From: Treponema sp.
GTDB lineage: Bacteria > Spirochaetota > Spirochaetia > Treponematales > Breznakiellaceae
NCBI GenBank assembly: GCA_031268125.1
Contig: JAIRXT010000068.1
Coordinates: 1-14,596, forward strand
Length of the DNA stretch: 14,596 nt
Reading direction: 5' to 3'
The position numbers and the translations under genes were made by a program. Below the pieces are notes generated by a model. That model did not search any database and was not told the origin of the DNA. It worked only from the letters and a program-made list of their open reading frames with translations. Numbering within the stretch: position 1 is the stretch's first letter; each line of letters starts with the position of its first letter. Shown here piece by piece: positions 1-6,053 of this stretch.

Positions 1-518
1 GCGGTGGGTTCATCAAGAATAAGAATCTCCGCGTCCCGGTAGAGGAGCTTGAGAATTTCCACCTGCTGTTTTTGTCCCACCGTAAGGTCATTTACCCGCC
101 GTCCGCCTTCGATGGTGAAGCGGTGGACTCCGATAAAGGCGTTGACCTGATCCAGGGCTTTCCGGTGGTTGTAGAAAATTCCCCCTATCCGGGGCTCAAT
201 GCCCATGACTACATTTTGCGCCACGGTTAAATCGGGGAAAAGCATGAAGTGCTGGTAGACCATGCCGATTCCCAGCCGCTTTGCCGACAGCGGGTTGGGG
301 ATTTTGACCTGTTTCCCCCGGATAAAAATTTCCCCCTCCGTGGGCTGTTCTACCCCGCAGAGAATCTTCATCAGCGTTGTTTTTCCCGCCCCATTCTCCC
401 CCGCCAGACAGAGAATCTCCGCCTGCCTCAATTCCAGGCTGATCCGGTCGTTCACACGGCGGACCGTGCCGGGGTAAACCTTGGTGATGTTGTGCAGCTT
501 TACTGCGTACTGTTCCAC
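1..518 (-). CDS. rfuB: Riboflavin ABC transporter ATP-binding protein, RfuB-like (partial, C-terminus beyond left edge)
   Basis: This is the cytoplasmic ATPase that would power riboflavin import by an RfuABCD transporter. About 172 codons are visible. They include Walker A (GENGAGKTT, residues 40-48), a Q-loop (VYQHFMLFPDLT), the signature LTVGQKQQVEILK and Walker B ILILDEPTA at the window edge. The VGxxQxVEILK signature is typical of the two-domain sugar/nucleoside ATPases (RbsA, MglA, YufO); only the first domain is seen. The GTG start at 518 is chosen because it lies 4 bp after the rfuA stop and gives a normal N-terminus (MEQYAVKLHNITKVYPG). No good ribosome-binding site is visible, so translation is probably coupled to rfuA. 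Family and ATPase role are certain. The riboflavin substrate is inferred from the FMN riboswitch upstream of the operon and from the known T. pallidum Rfu system. Confidence 0.88.
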   Translation of the reverse strand, partial: MEQYAVKLHNITKVYPGTVRRVNDRISLELRQAEILCLAGENGAGKTTLMKILCGVEQPTEGEIFIRGKQVKIPNPLSAKRLGIGMVYQHFMLFPDLTVAQNVVMGIEPRIGGIFYNHRKALDQVNAFIGVHRFTIEGGRRVNDLTVGQKQQVEILKLLYRDAEILILDEPT

Positions 519-522
519 CGGT

Positions 523-1560
523 TCAGCGCAGGGGGGGCGCCGTATAACTGATCCGCCCGGCGCGGATATCGTTCATAAATACTTCGAATTTATCGCGGAT
601 GTCCTGGGGAAGAGCGGCGGTATAATCAGGATCATCGGCGATAAAATCCAGATACCCCTCTTTAAGGCCGACGGTGCGGGAGGACCCATAGATGATTTTC
701 CCCGCAAGGGCATCGGCCAGAATTTCTTCGGCCAGTTTTTTTTGCCCCATGAAACCGCAGCCCACGATGAATCCCGGCGCTTGTTTATACTCGTTGGTGT
801 TGTGCCACACCACATAAGCCCCCCGCTGCGCCGCGCTGCGGACAAGGCCCTGAGCGGCGCCGCCCGCAATGGAAGCGAACACATCCACGCCGGCATCGAT
901 CATGCTTCCGGCAAGTTCCGCGGCCTTGTTGGCATCGAACCAGTTGCCGATAACCCGGAAGTCGAGTTCAATTGCCGGATCCGCCCGGCGGGCCCCGTCC
1001 AAAAATCCGGGGACAATGTGCCTGTTGAGTATGGGGTACTCCTGGGCGGCAATAAAACCGATTTTTTTCTCCCCATTCGCATGGGGCATGGAACTGGTAG
1101 TTACCAGTCCCGCCAGATAACCCAGGTAGAAGGACTGTTCGTATTGGTTGTAAAGGTAGGTGCTGATCTGGGGATTACCCCGGAACTCCGCATCGGTAAT
1201 GATGAATTTTTGACCGGGGAATCTTTTCCCCACATTCGCACAGATCTCCGGCAGCGAGGGATTGGATCCGAGCACCAGATCGTACTCCCCCCCTGCCACC
1301 AGTGAAGTAAGCTGTTCCTCCCATTCCGCCTGGTTAAAGCCTGCCTCGTAGACCTTGATTACGGTGTTGGCATGGGACGCGGCAAAGGACTGCGCCCCTT
1401 CCACCAGGAGTTCGTAGGGCGGACTGCCCGCCACTACGCCGGTGATATAAACCAGCACCGAAAACCGGTCCGCTTCCGCGGCGCCCGGCGCCCGGTTTCC
1501 CGCCGCAAAAATCCGGACCGCCAGAAGAACCGCCAGCACCGCAACAATTCCCCTTTTCAT
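523..1560 (-). CDS. rfuA: BMP-family substrate-binding protein, probable riboflavin-binding RfuA
   Basis: This 345-residue periplasmic binding protein of the basic membrane protein (BMP, PnrA/TmpC) family would capture riboflavin and deliver it to the inner-membrane transporter. The N-terminus is a basic and hydrophobic signal peptide (MKRGIVAVLAVLLAVRIFAA), followed by family features such as the SPPYELLVEGAQSFA region and YEQSFYLGYLAGLV. The ATG at 1560 is chosen over an in-frame start at 1593 because AGGAGG lies 6 bp upstream (1567-1572) and the signal peptide starts there. The gene is first in its operon and is followed after 4 bp by the ATPase. An FMN riboswitch and terminator precede it, which is the main reason for assigning riboflavin rather than nucleosides. 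Oddity: no lipobox cysteine, although T. pallidum RfuA is described as a lipoprotein. The BMP family is sure; the ligand is inferred. Confidence 0.85.
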   Translation of the reverse strand: MKRGIVAVLAVLLAVRIFAAGNRAPGAAEADRFSVLVYITGVVAGSPPYELLVEGAQSFAASHANTVIKVYEAGFNQAEWEEQLTSLVAGGEYDLVLGSNPSLPEICANVGKRFPGQKFIITDAEFRGNPQISTYLYNQYEQSFYLGYLAGLVTTSSMPHANGEKKIGFIAAQEYPILNRHIVPGFLDGARRADPAIELDFRVIGNWFDANKAAELAGSMIDAGVDVFASIAGGAAQGLVRSAAQRGAYVVWHNTNEYKQAPGFIVGCGFMGQKKLAEEILADALAGKIIYGSSRTVGLKEGYLDFIADDPDYTAALPQDIRDKFEVFMNDIRAGRISYTAPPLR

Positions 1561-1591
1561 GGTATGCCTCCTGCCGCAAACCCCGGGCCAC

Positions 1592-1623
1592 AAAAAAGCC
1601 CTTGGGGATCACTCCCCAAGGGC
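1592..1623 (-). terminator. Rho-independent terminator, expression platform of the FMN riboswitch
   Basis: On the minus strand a perfect 11-bp stem (GCCCTTGGGGA / TCCCCAAGGGC, 1598-1623) with a 4-nt loop is followed by six U (1592-1597). It lies between the FMN aptamer and the rfuA ribosome-binding site, so it is the likely attenuator: FMN-bound RNA would terminate here. I could not identify a convincing antiterminator strand by eye. Confidence 0.9.
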
Positions 1624-1687
1624 GTTAGCTTCGGAAATTCAAGATCGCCAAAAGGCGGCGCCTGTAGGCGGGCCTGCGCGCGGTCAT

Positions 1688-1822
1688 GATTTTCTTCCGT
1701 CCGGACTGTACCGTCGGCACCGGAATCTCACCGGTTCAATCCTGCCCCGCAGGGGCCGGACTCGCGGGCTTTACCGCCGGTGGGGAATTGCCGGGTCTCC
1801 GGCTCACCCTGCCCTGAAAATC
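1688..1822 (-). promoter_or_regulatory. FMN riboswitch (RFN element)
   Basis: The minus strand carries the conserved blocks of the RFN aptamer in order: GGGCAGGGTGA, ATTCCCCACCGGCGGTA, AAGCCCGCGAG, GAACCGGTGAGATTCCGGT, GCCGACGGTACAGTCCGGA and GGAAGA. The closing P1 helix is a perfect 7-bp pair, GATTTTC (1816-1822 on the plus strand as GAAAATC) with GAAAATC (1688-1694). The family senses flavin mononucleotide and shuts off riboflavin synthesis or uptake genes. Here it precedes a terminator and the rfuA-rfuB operon, so it should repress riboflavin uptake when FMN is plentiful. Confidence 0.97.
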
Positions 1823-1829
1823 TTACTCC

Positions 1830-1858
1830 ATGTTAAGCGCAGGACCGGGAAAGGTCAA
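1830..1858 (-). promoter_or_regulatory. Sigma70-type promoter of the rfu operon
   Basis: On the minus strand TTGACC (-35, 1853-1858) is separated by exactly 17 bp from TAACAT (-10, 1830-1835). The predicted start falls near 1823, at the first base of the riboswitch P1 helix, which fits an aptamer-first leader. Confidence 0.75.
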
Positions 1859-1876
1859 GTCACAGAAGCTCGATTT

Positions 1877-1981
1877 CAGCAATTCAAAGTTTAACCAGGG
1901 ACGGTGGTATAGAGATGTATACATTTGACGGCCTTCTTCCCTTTGGCATAAGCTGCCTAACGGTTAAACTTTGAATTGCTG
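1877..1981. mobile_element. MITE-like element, 105 bp, 20-bp perfect terminal inverted repeats, 9-bp target duplication
   Basis: CAGCAATTCAAAGTTTAACC at 1877-1896 is repeated exactly as its reverse complement at 1962-1981, with 65 bp between. Directly abutting both ends is the same 9-bp word, GCTCGATTT (1868-1876 and 1982-1990), as expected of a target-site duplication. The interior is too short to encode a transposase, so this would be a non-autonomous element moved in trans. The element separates the rfu and trpS promoters. Its interior holds TTGACG (1925-1930) with an ATAAGC 17 bp later, a weak outward promoter towards trpS. A 9-bp duplication is seen in several IS families (for example IS10/IS50 of the IS4 group); I cannot assign the parent. 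Confidence 0.85.
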
Positions 1982-2019
1982 GCTCGATTTTCGCCGTGTT
2001 ATTTTTTTTCGGCATTGGT

Positions 2020-2025
2020 TATAAT
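2020..2025 (+). promoter_or_regulatory. -10 box of trpS, six bases before the start codon
   Basis: A perfect TATAAT ends 6 bp before the ATG at 2032, which would place transcription start on or next to the A of the ATG. No convincing -35 hexamer is present at 16-18 bp upstream; a T-run occupies that region. Confidence 0.55.
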
Positions 2026-2031
2026 ACTGCT

Positions 2032-3030
2032 ATGAAACAGATAGCCCTGACGGGCATTAAGCCCACCGGAATTCTCCACATCGGCAATTACTTTGGGGCC
2101 ATTAAACCGGCCCTGGCCCTGACCGGGAACTACGATGCCCGGTACTTCATTGCCGATTACCACGCGTTGAACACGATAAAAGACCCCAAAGAACTTTCGG
2201 CCCTGATCCGGCAGGTGGCCGCCGGCTGGCTGGCCGCCGGTCTTGATCCCGATCAGGTTATCTTTTACCGGCAGAGTTCCGTCCCCGAAACCCTTGAACT
2301 TTGCACCCAGCTTATGGCCTTTACCACCAAGGGTTTGATGAACCGGGCCCATGCTTACAAGGCGGCGGTCCAGGCCAATACAGAACGGGGGGAAGACCCG
2401 GACGCGGGGATCAACATGGGGCTCTACACCTACCCGGTGCTTATGGCTGCGGATATTATGCTTTTTGACAGCGATGTGGTCCCCGTGGGACAGGACCAGG
2501 TTCAGCATATCGAGATGGCCCAGGATATTGCCCAGGCGGTGAACTACAACTACCGGCAGGAGGTACTCAAGGTTCCCCAGGCCCTGGTTCAAAAATCGGT
2601 GGCCGTGGTTCCCGGCCTTGACGGCAGAAAGATGAGCAAAAGCTACGGCAACACCATCCCCCTCTTTGCCCCGGAAAAGGAACTGCGGAAGCTTATCATG
2701 CGGATCGTTACCAACTCCCAGGCCGTGGAGGAGCCCAAGGACCCGGAGGGCAGCCAGATTTTCCTGCTCTACAAACTCTTTGCCGCGGCGGAGGAACAGA
2801 CCGCCCTGGCCGCCCGTTACCGCGGGGGCGGCATGGGCTGGGGGGAGGCCAAGGAGGAACTGTTCCGGGTGGTCAACCGGGAGTTAAGCCCCATGCGGGA
2901 ACGATTCGAAGCCCTTATAACGAACCCCGGGGCCCTGGACGACATTCTTAAACGGGGGGCGGAAAAGGCCCGGGTCATTGCCCGGGCCACGGTGGGCCGT
3001 TTCCGTGCCGCCGCCGGCATCGATTCATAA
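2032..3030 (+). CDS. trpS: Tryptophanyl-tRNA synthetase
   Basis: This class I aminoacyl-tRNA synthetase charges tRNA-Trp with tryptophan in the cytoplasm. The protein is 332 residues, the normal bacterial TrpS length. The Rossmann-fold signatures are both present: HIGN at residues 16-19 within GIKPTGILHIGNYFGA, and KMSKS at 200-204. Further TrpS hallmarks are the QSSVPE strand, ADIMLFDSDVVPVGQDQ (tryptophan and ATP pocket region) and the C-terminal helical tRNA-binding part. The ATG at 2032 is chosen because homologs start a few residues before the first strand (MKQIALTG). An in-frame GTG at 1996 would add MLFFFGIGYNTA, which has no counterpart in the family. There is no Shine-Dalgarno before either start, and a TATAAT sits 6 bp upstream, so the message may be leaderless. 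The gene stands alone and converges on the aminopeptidase-like gene. Confidence 0.97.
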   Translation: MKQIALTGIKPTGILHIGNYFGAIKPALALTGNYDARYFIADYHALNTIKDPKELSALIRQVAAGWLAAGLDPDQVIFYRQSSVPETLELCTQLMAFTTKGLMNRAHAYKAAVQANTERGEDPDAGINMGLYTYPVLMAADIMLFDSDVVPVGQDQVQHIEMAQDIAQAVNYNYRQEVLKVPQALVQKSVAVVPGLDGRKMSKSYGNTIPLFAPEKELRKLIMRIVTNSQAVEEPKDPEGSQIFLLYKLFAAAEEQTALAARYRGGGMGWGEAKEELFRVVNRELSPMRERFEALITNPGALDDILKRGAEKARVIARATVGRFRAAAGIDS

Positions 3031-3097
3031 AAAACCCTACGGACCTGAACTTGACCCGGCATTTGACGCGGTTTCTGCTGTCGTCAGAGCCTTGGTG

Positions 3098-4195
3098 TCA
3101 AGACCTTGGTGTCAGGGCCCTGGCCAGGGCTTCCCTGGGGTCTTTTTCCCGGCTGTTCAGGGTCTTGGCCGCCGCAATATAACGCGGCAGGTCCCCGCCG
3201 GATTTCTCGTACAGGTCCCGGTAGAAGCTGTTTCCCTCATAGTAAAGCCGGTAAAGGTCCAGATAGGCGTTGTTCACCGGGAGTTCGGAAAAGCCCCGGT
3301 AGCTGCCGCTTTTGAAAAGGGTATCGTAGTCCCGCTCAAACCGTTCCTGGCTGCCCGCGATAATCTCCGCCTTTTGGGCGAGTTTTTCTTCCCGGCTTAC
3401 CCCGCTCCGGTAAAGCTCCTCCAGCTCCGCAATAAGCCCCCGGAGGTAGGCAATATAGGCACGGTTGTCCGCCTCACTGTCGTCCAGGGCCCGGTATTCC
3501 GGGGATTCGCCGCCGTAGGTCCGCTCAATATAGAGCCGGGCCCCTTCGGTCCCCACAAATTCCGCCAGTTCCTCGTTAAATTGGGACTGGTTTTTAAGGT
3601 ACACCGTGGCATGGAACAATTCGTTGATAAGCAGATCGGCCAGCCGGTAGTCCGGATAGTCCCGCATGTAGGAGTACAGGGGATCCTTGAACCAGCCCAG
3701 GGTACTAAAGGCGTCCACCCCCCGGACCCACACGTCCAGCCCCTTTTTTTGCAGCTTCTCCCGTTCCTTCCCGGCGTCCTCCGCCTTGAAAAACCCCTTG
3801 TAGGGCATCCTGCCCACCACGGGGAACCACCATTCATGGCGGGTAAAGGAATCCGCCTCCGCAGCGGACACCACCGCCGCCAGATAATTCCGGTCAAGCT
3901 CCACGTACTTCGTATAGTTGGCGCTTTCTTTTAGACCCAGCTCCTCCATAGCGAAGCGCCGGATATCCCGGACCCGCCCCACAAAACGCCGTGTCTCCGC
4001 CTCCTCCGCCCGATCCTCCGGCGTTTCCAGTGTTTCCAGCTTTTCCAGGGGAATCGCCCGGCCCAGATAACCCAACAGGGTAAAACCCTGGGTAAGGGTA
4101 TAGCAGCCCGAACAAACAAGGCAGATCACGGCAAGCAGGACAACGGCGGCAGCGTAGGGAAGATAGGGATACAGGGAACCACGAATATCCACCAT
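3098..4195 (-). CDS. Predicted aminopeptidase-family lipoprotein (COG4324/DUF2265-like) with altered zinc motif
   Basis: The 365-residue protein starts with a hydrophobic export segment and a lipobox-like CSGC with the cysteine at residue 31, so it is probably lipid-anchored outside the inner membrane. The following YTLTQGFTLLGYLGRAIPLEKLE and the central DPLYSYMRDYPDYRLADLL...FNEELAEFVGTEG match the predicted zinc aminopeptidase family as I remember it. In that family the centre reads HExxH; here it reads NELFH (N191, E192, H195), so the first zinc ligand is replaced by Asn, while the downstream NExxAxxxG segment is kept. It may be inactive, use a different ligand, or represent a spirochaete variant. 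ATG 4195 is preferred; a TTG at 4222 lies inside the likely promoter. The substrate is unknown. A tandem CCTTGGTGTCA repeat covers the stop codon region (3090-3113). Confidence 0.75.
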   Translation of the reverse strand: MVDIRGSLYPYLPYAAAVVLLAVICLVCSGCYTLTQGFTLLGYLGRAIPLEKLETLETPEDRAEEAETRRFVGRVRDIRRFAMEELGLKESANYTKYVELDRNYLAAVVSAAEADSFTRHEWWFPVVGRMPYKGFFKAEDAGKEREKLQKKGLDVWVRGVDAFSTLGWFKDPLYSYMRDYPDYRLADLLINELFHATVYLKNQSQFNEELAEFVGTEGARLYIERTYGGESPEYRALDDSEADNRAYIAYLRGLIAELEELYRSGVSREEKLAQKAEIIAGSQERFERDYDTLFKSGSYRGFSELPVNNAYLDLYRLYYEGNSFYRDLYEKSGGDLPRYIAAAKTLNSREKDPREALARALTPRS

Positions 4196-4198
4196 ATC

Positions 4199-4226
4199 AG
4201 TATACCCGGCGGCCCCCTGCAATCAA
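4199..4226 (-). promoter_or_regulatory. Candidate promoter of the aminopeptidase-family gene
   Basis: On the minus strand TTGATT (4221-4226) and TATACT (4199-4204) are separated by 16 bp. The -10 ends three bases before ATG 4195 and six before the next codon, GTG 4192, and there is no Shine-Dalgarno, so a leaderless or near-leaderless transcript is implied. Confidence 0.5.
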
Positions 4227-4234
4227 GCCTTTTA

Positions 4235-4571
4235 CAGGGCATCGGCGTTTACTTTTGGCAATCTTGCCAACGGCAAAATTGCCGATGTCTGCATAGTACC
4301 GGCTTTTTTCCTGATCTCCCCTCTCTCCGACAGGACAGCGATGTTTACTGTGGTATAAAAGCCGGTTGAACAACACAAAGTGAACTGGCGGGGGAGCCAC
4401 AGGCCAGGGGGGGACACGTGACCGAAGCCATGCGCCCGAAAACTTTCCGGTAAAACCCGTGTTTTCCCGGCGCAAGGCAAGCGTGGCCTCCCCTGGCCTG
4501 CGGCTCCCCCGCCGGATTGATTTTGGAGGAGTTCAACCGGCCTTTATACAAAAGTAAACACCGATGCCCTG
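4235..4571. repeat. Large imperfect palindrome, about 340 bp
   Basis: Several arm segments pair in nested order. The outer pair is 4235-4257 with 4549-4571 (22 of 23). Next is 4343-4371 with 4531-4559 (26 of 29), where the right arm is shared and can pair with either left copy. Then 4387-4410 pairs with 4490-4513 (23 of 24), and the core GCCATGCGCC..GAAAAC (4427-4443) with GTTTTCCCGGCGC (4461-4478). Transcribed from either strand it would form one long hairpin. No target duplication abuts the outer ends. It may be a decayed element or two copies of a repeat in inverted orientation. Confidence 0.8.
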
Positions 4572-4642
4572 GCAATTCTCATGTTAACCATTCCAAAACG
4601 AAAAGGCGCCGGGGGGGTCCTGGCTAAACTTGATCCGTAACA

Positions 4643-4760
4643 TACAGCGGGGCAGGGATAGCTCCCGGAAAAGCCTTGTAGAGCCCGCCTGCGCTATCTG
4701 CAATACGCTCCGGCGGGGAATTCCAAAGGCTTTTCCGGGAGCTATCCCTGCCCCGCTGTA
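4643..4760. repeat. Perfect 35-bp inverted repeat with structured loop
   Basis: Positions 4643-4677 and 4726-4760 are exact reverse complements over 35 bp. The 48-bp loop holds a further CCCGCC/GGCGGG pair, so a continuous hairpin can form, and GTAAC (4637-4641) / GTTAC (4769-4773) extends it outwards. There is no U-tract directly after the stem and no flanking duplication, so neither a simple terminator nor a recent transposition is supported. Such a perfect palindrome suggests recent origin, gene conversion between arms, or selection on structure. Confidence 0.9.
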
Positions 4761-4871
4761 AAATCCGGGTTACTTTTTCTCCCCGACACCCCGCCCGGCT
4801 TTGGGTAGGGCGCCTTTTCATCTTTTCCCAAGTTGAGAATTGCCGATTGTCTAAGGGAATTCGAGGTAAAA

Positions 4872-4936
4872 AATGGTCAAATGGCTGCCGGTACGGTTTT
4901 ATACTGCATAACGAGCGTACCATTTGACCGTTTTTT
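4872..4936 (+). terminator. Terminator-like hairpin with U6 tail, no gene upstream
   Basis: GGTCAAATGG (4875-4884) pairs with CCATTTGACC (4920-4929) and is extended inwards by GGTACG/CGTAC with a small bulge. Six T follow at 4931-4936. The stem is also preceded by an A-run, so it could work on the minus strand. No gene ends just upstream on either strand, so it might close an unannotated small RNA or insulate the flagellin operon. Confidence 0.5.
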
Positions 4937-4960
4937 GGTTGGACAAGGGGGCTTTTTCGC

Positions 4961-4987
4961 TAAAAGTAAAATTGCTGACACCGGACG
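4961..4987 (+). promoter_or_regulatory. Weak sigma28-like promoter candidate for the first flagellin
   Basis: TAAA (4961-4964) is followed after 15 bp by ACCGGACG, which keeps only the CCG of the GCCGATAA -10 of flagellar sigma28 promoters. Spacing is right but the -10 match is poor. Treponemal flaB genes are known to use sigma28, hence the search. Confidence 0.25.
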
Positions 4988-5114
4988 GAGGGCGGCGGAA
5001 ACCGCTAAAAAAAATCCAAAAAATCTCAAGTATTCCCGTTTTAACGCCGAAAATGCTTTGATTTAAATAAACCCGAAACCGGTATCCGCGGCGCCGGCGG
5101 GGGTCTTCTCAATC

Positions 5115-5132
5115 CAAGGCAAGGATGCCTTG
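5115..5132 (+). promoter_or_regulatory. Leader hairpin with AAGGAU loop, candidate CsrA site of the first flagellin
   Basis: CAAGGC/GCCTTG forms a perfect 6-bp stem around a hexaloop AAGGAT (5121-5126). The stretch CAAGGATG matches the core of the CsrA SELEX consensus (RUACARGGAUGU). A second GGA lies in the Shine-Dalgarno (AAGGAGG, 5146-5152), 25 nt after the first. The word ATCCAAGG occurs at both places (5112-5119 and 5142-5149). CsrA bridging of two such sites is the known way of repressing flagellin in Bacillus and Borrelia. Confidence 0.6.
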
Positions 5133-5157
5133 ACACACAACATCCAAGGAGGATGAC

Positions 5158-6018
5158 ATGATCATCAATCACAATCTGTCCGCTATGTTCGCGGATCGAT
5201 CCCTCAAAGTTACCCAGAACAGCCTTACCAAAGATATGGAAAAGCTCTCTTCCGGCCTGCGTATTAACCGGGCGGGGGACGATGCTTCGGGGCTGGCAGT
5301 ATCCGAAAAAATGAGGAGTCAGGTCCGGGGTCTTAGCCAGGCTTCCGCAAATGCCGCCAACGGTATCTCTTTTATTCAGACTACCGAAGGCTACCTTCAG
5401 GAAACCCAGGACATTCTCCAGCGCCTCCGGGAACTGGCGGTCCAGTCCGCCAACGGAATCTACACCGATGAAGACCGGATGATGATCCAGGTGGAAGTTT
5501 CCCAGTTGGTAGACGAAATCGACCGGATAGCCAGCCATGCCCAATTCAACGGCATGAACCTGCTTACCGGCCGCTACGCCCGGCAGAACGGGGAAAACGT
5601 GGTTACCGCCTCCATGTGGTTCCACGTGGGCGCAAACATGGATCAGCGGGAACAAGTGTTTATCGGCACCATGACCAGTAAGGCCCTGGGCCTTGGGGAC
5701 CCGCAGGAGGATAACTTGATAAGTCTGTCCAGTGCCGAAACGGCCAACCAGTCCATCGGTACGCTGGATTCCGCCCTCCGGCTGGTAAGCAAACAGCGGG
5801 CCGACCTGGGAGCCTATCAGAACCGGCTGGAACACGCCATCGTGGGGGTGGACATTGGGATGGAGAACCTGCAGGCTTCCGAATCCCGGATTCGGGACAC
5901 CGACATGGCCAGCATGATGGTCCAGTACACCCGGGATCAGATCCTCAACCAGGCGGGAACCGCAATGCTGGCCCAGGCCAACCAGCGGACGTCTTCTGTC
6001 TTGCAACTTCTCCAATAA
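5158..6018 (+). CDS. flaB1: Flagellar filament core protein FlaB (FlaB1-like)
   Basis: This flagellin forms the core of the periplasmic flagellar filament. It has 286 residues, the usual spirochaete FlaB length, with the conserved N-terminal D0/D1 helices (MIINHN, LSSGLRINRAGDDASGLAVSEKMR) and C-terminal helices (ADLGAYQNRLEH, ESRIRD, GTAMLAQAN). The variable outer domain is nearly absent, as in all spirochaete core flagellins. The middle segment (RYARQNGENVVTASMWFHVGANMDQ) resembles T. pallidum FlaB1 most. It has no export signal peptide; type III flagellar export uses the N-terminus. The ATG is set by a strong AAGGAGG 5 bp upstream. Regulation probably includes CsrA acting on the leader. 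A terminator-like hairpin follows, and a second flagellin gene lies 364 bp downstream. Confidence 0.97.
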   Translation: MIINHNLSAMFADRSLKVTQNSLTKDMEKLSSGLRINRAGDDASGLAVSEKMRSQVRGLSQASANAANGISFIQTTEGYLQETQDILQRLRELAVQSANGIYTDEDRMMIQVEVSQLVDEIDRIASHAQFNGMNLLTGRYARQNGENVVTASMWFHVGANMDQREQVFIGTMTSKALGLGDPQEDNLISLSSAETANQSIGTLDSALRLVSKQRADLGAYQNRLEHAIVGVDIGMENLQASESRIRDTDMASMMVQYTRDQILNQAGTAMLAQANQRTSSVLQLLQ

Positions 6019-6053
6019 AGTAGTATAGTATTATAAGGGTAAGGTCTAAATTC

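Larger units (their letters stand above)
4196..5157. other. Gene-free 962-bp region upstream of the first flagellin
   Basis: No convincing coding region is seen on either strand; the short open frames run through palindromes and lack ribosome-binding sites. The stretch holds two large inverted repeats (4235-4571 and 4643-4760), a terminator-like hairpin (4872-4936), a weak sigma28-like promoter (4961-4987), an A-rich tract (about 5004-5030) and the flagellin leader hairpin (5115-5132). Confidence 0.75.

Noticed and set aside
481..1305. 274-codon plus-strand frame opposite rfuA
   Set aside because: Shadow of a well-supported binding-protein gene; no recognisable family.
1996..2031. Upstream in-frame GTG start for trpS
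   Set aside because: Adds 12 hydrophobic and unconserved residues that overlap the TATAAT box; TrpS homologs begin at the ATG at 2032.
2978..3934. 318-codon plus-strand frame opposite the aminopeptidase-family gene
   Set aside because: Shadow frame that starts inside trpS; the minus strand carries the lipoprotein signal and family motifs.
4624..4923. 99-codon minus-strand frame
   Set aside because: Passes through both arms of the perfect 35-bp palindrome; the encoded sequence is a product of the repeat.
4833..5066. 77-codon frame upstream of the first flagellin
   Set aside because: Crosses the terminator-like hairpin and T-run, lacks a start with a ribosome-binding site and shows no family features.
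5041..6015. Long open frame (324 codons) antisense to the first flagellin
   Set aside because: It mirrors the codon bias of flaB1 exactly and reads as a reversed flagellin; a similar shadow frame exists opposite the second flagellin (5945-6769). No ribosome-binding site or family match.
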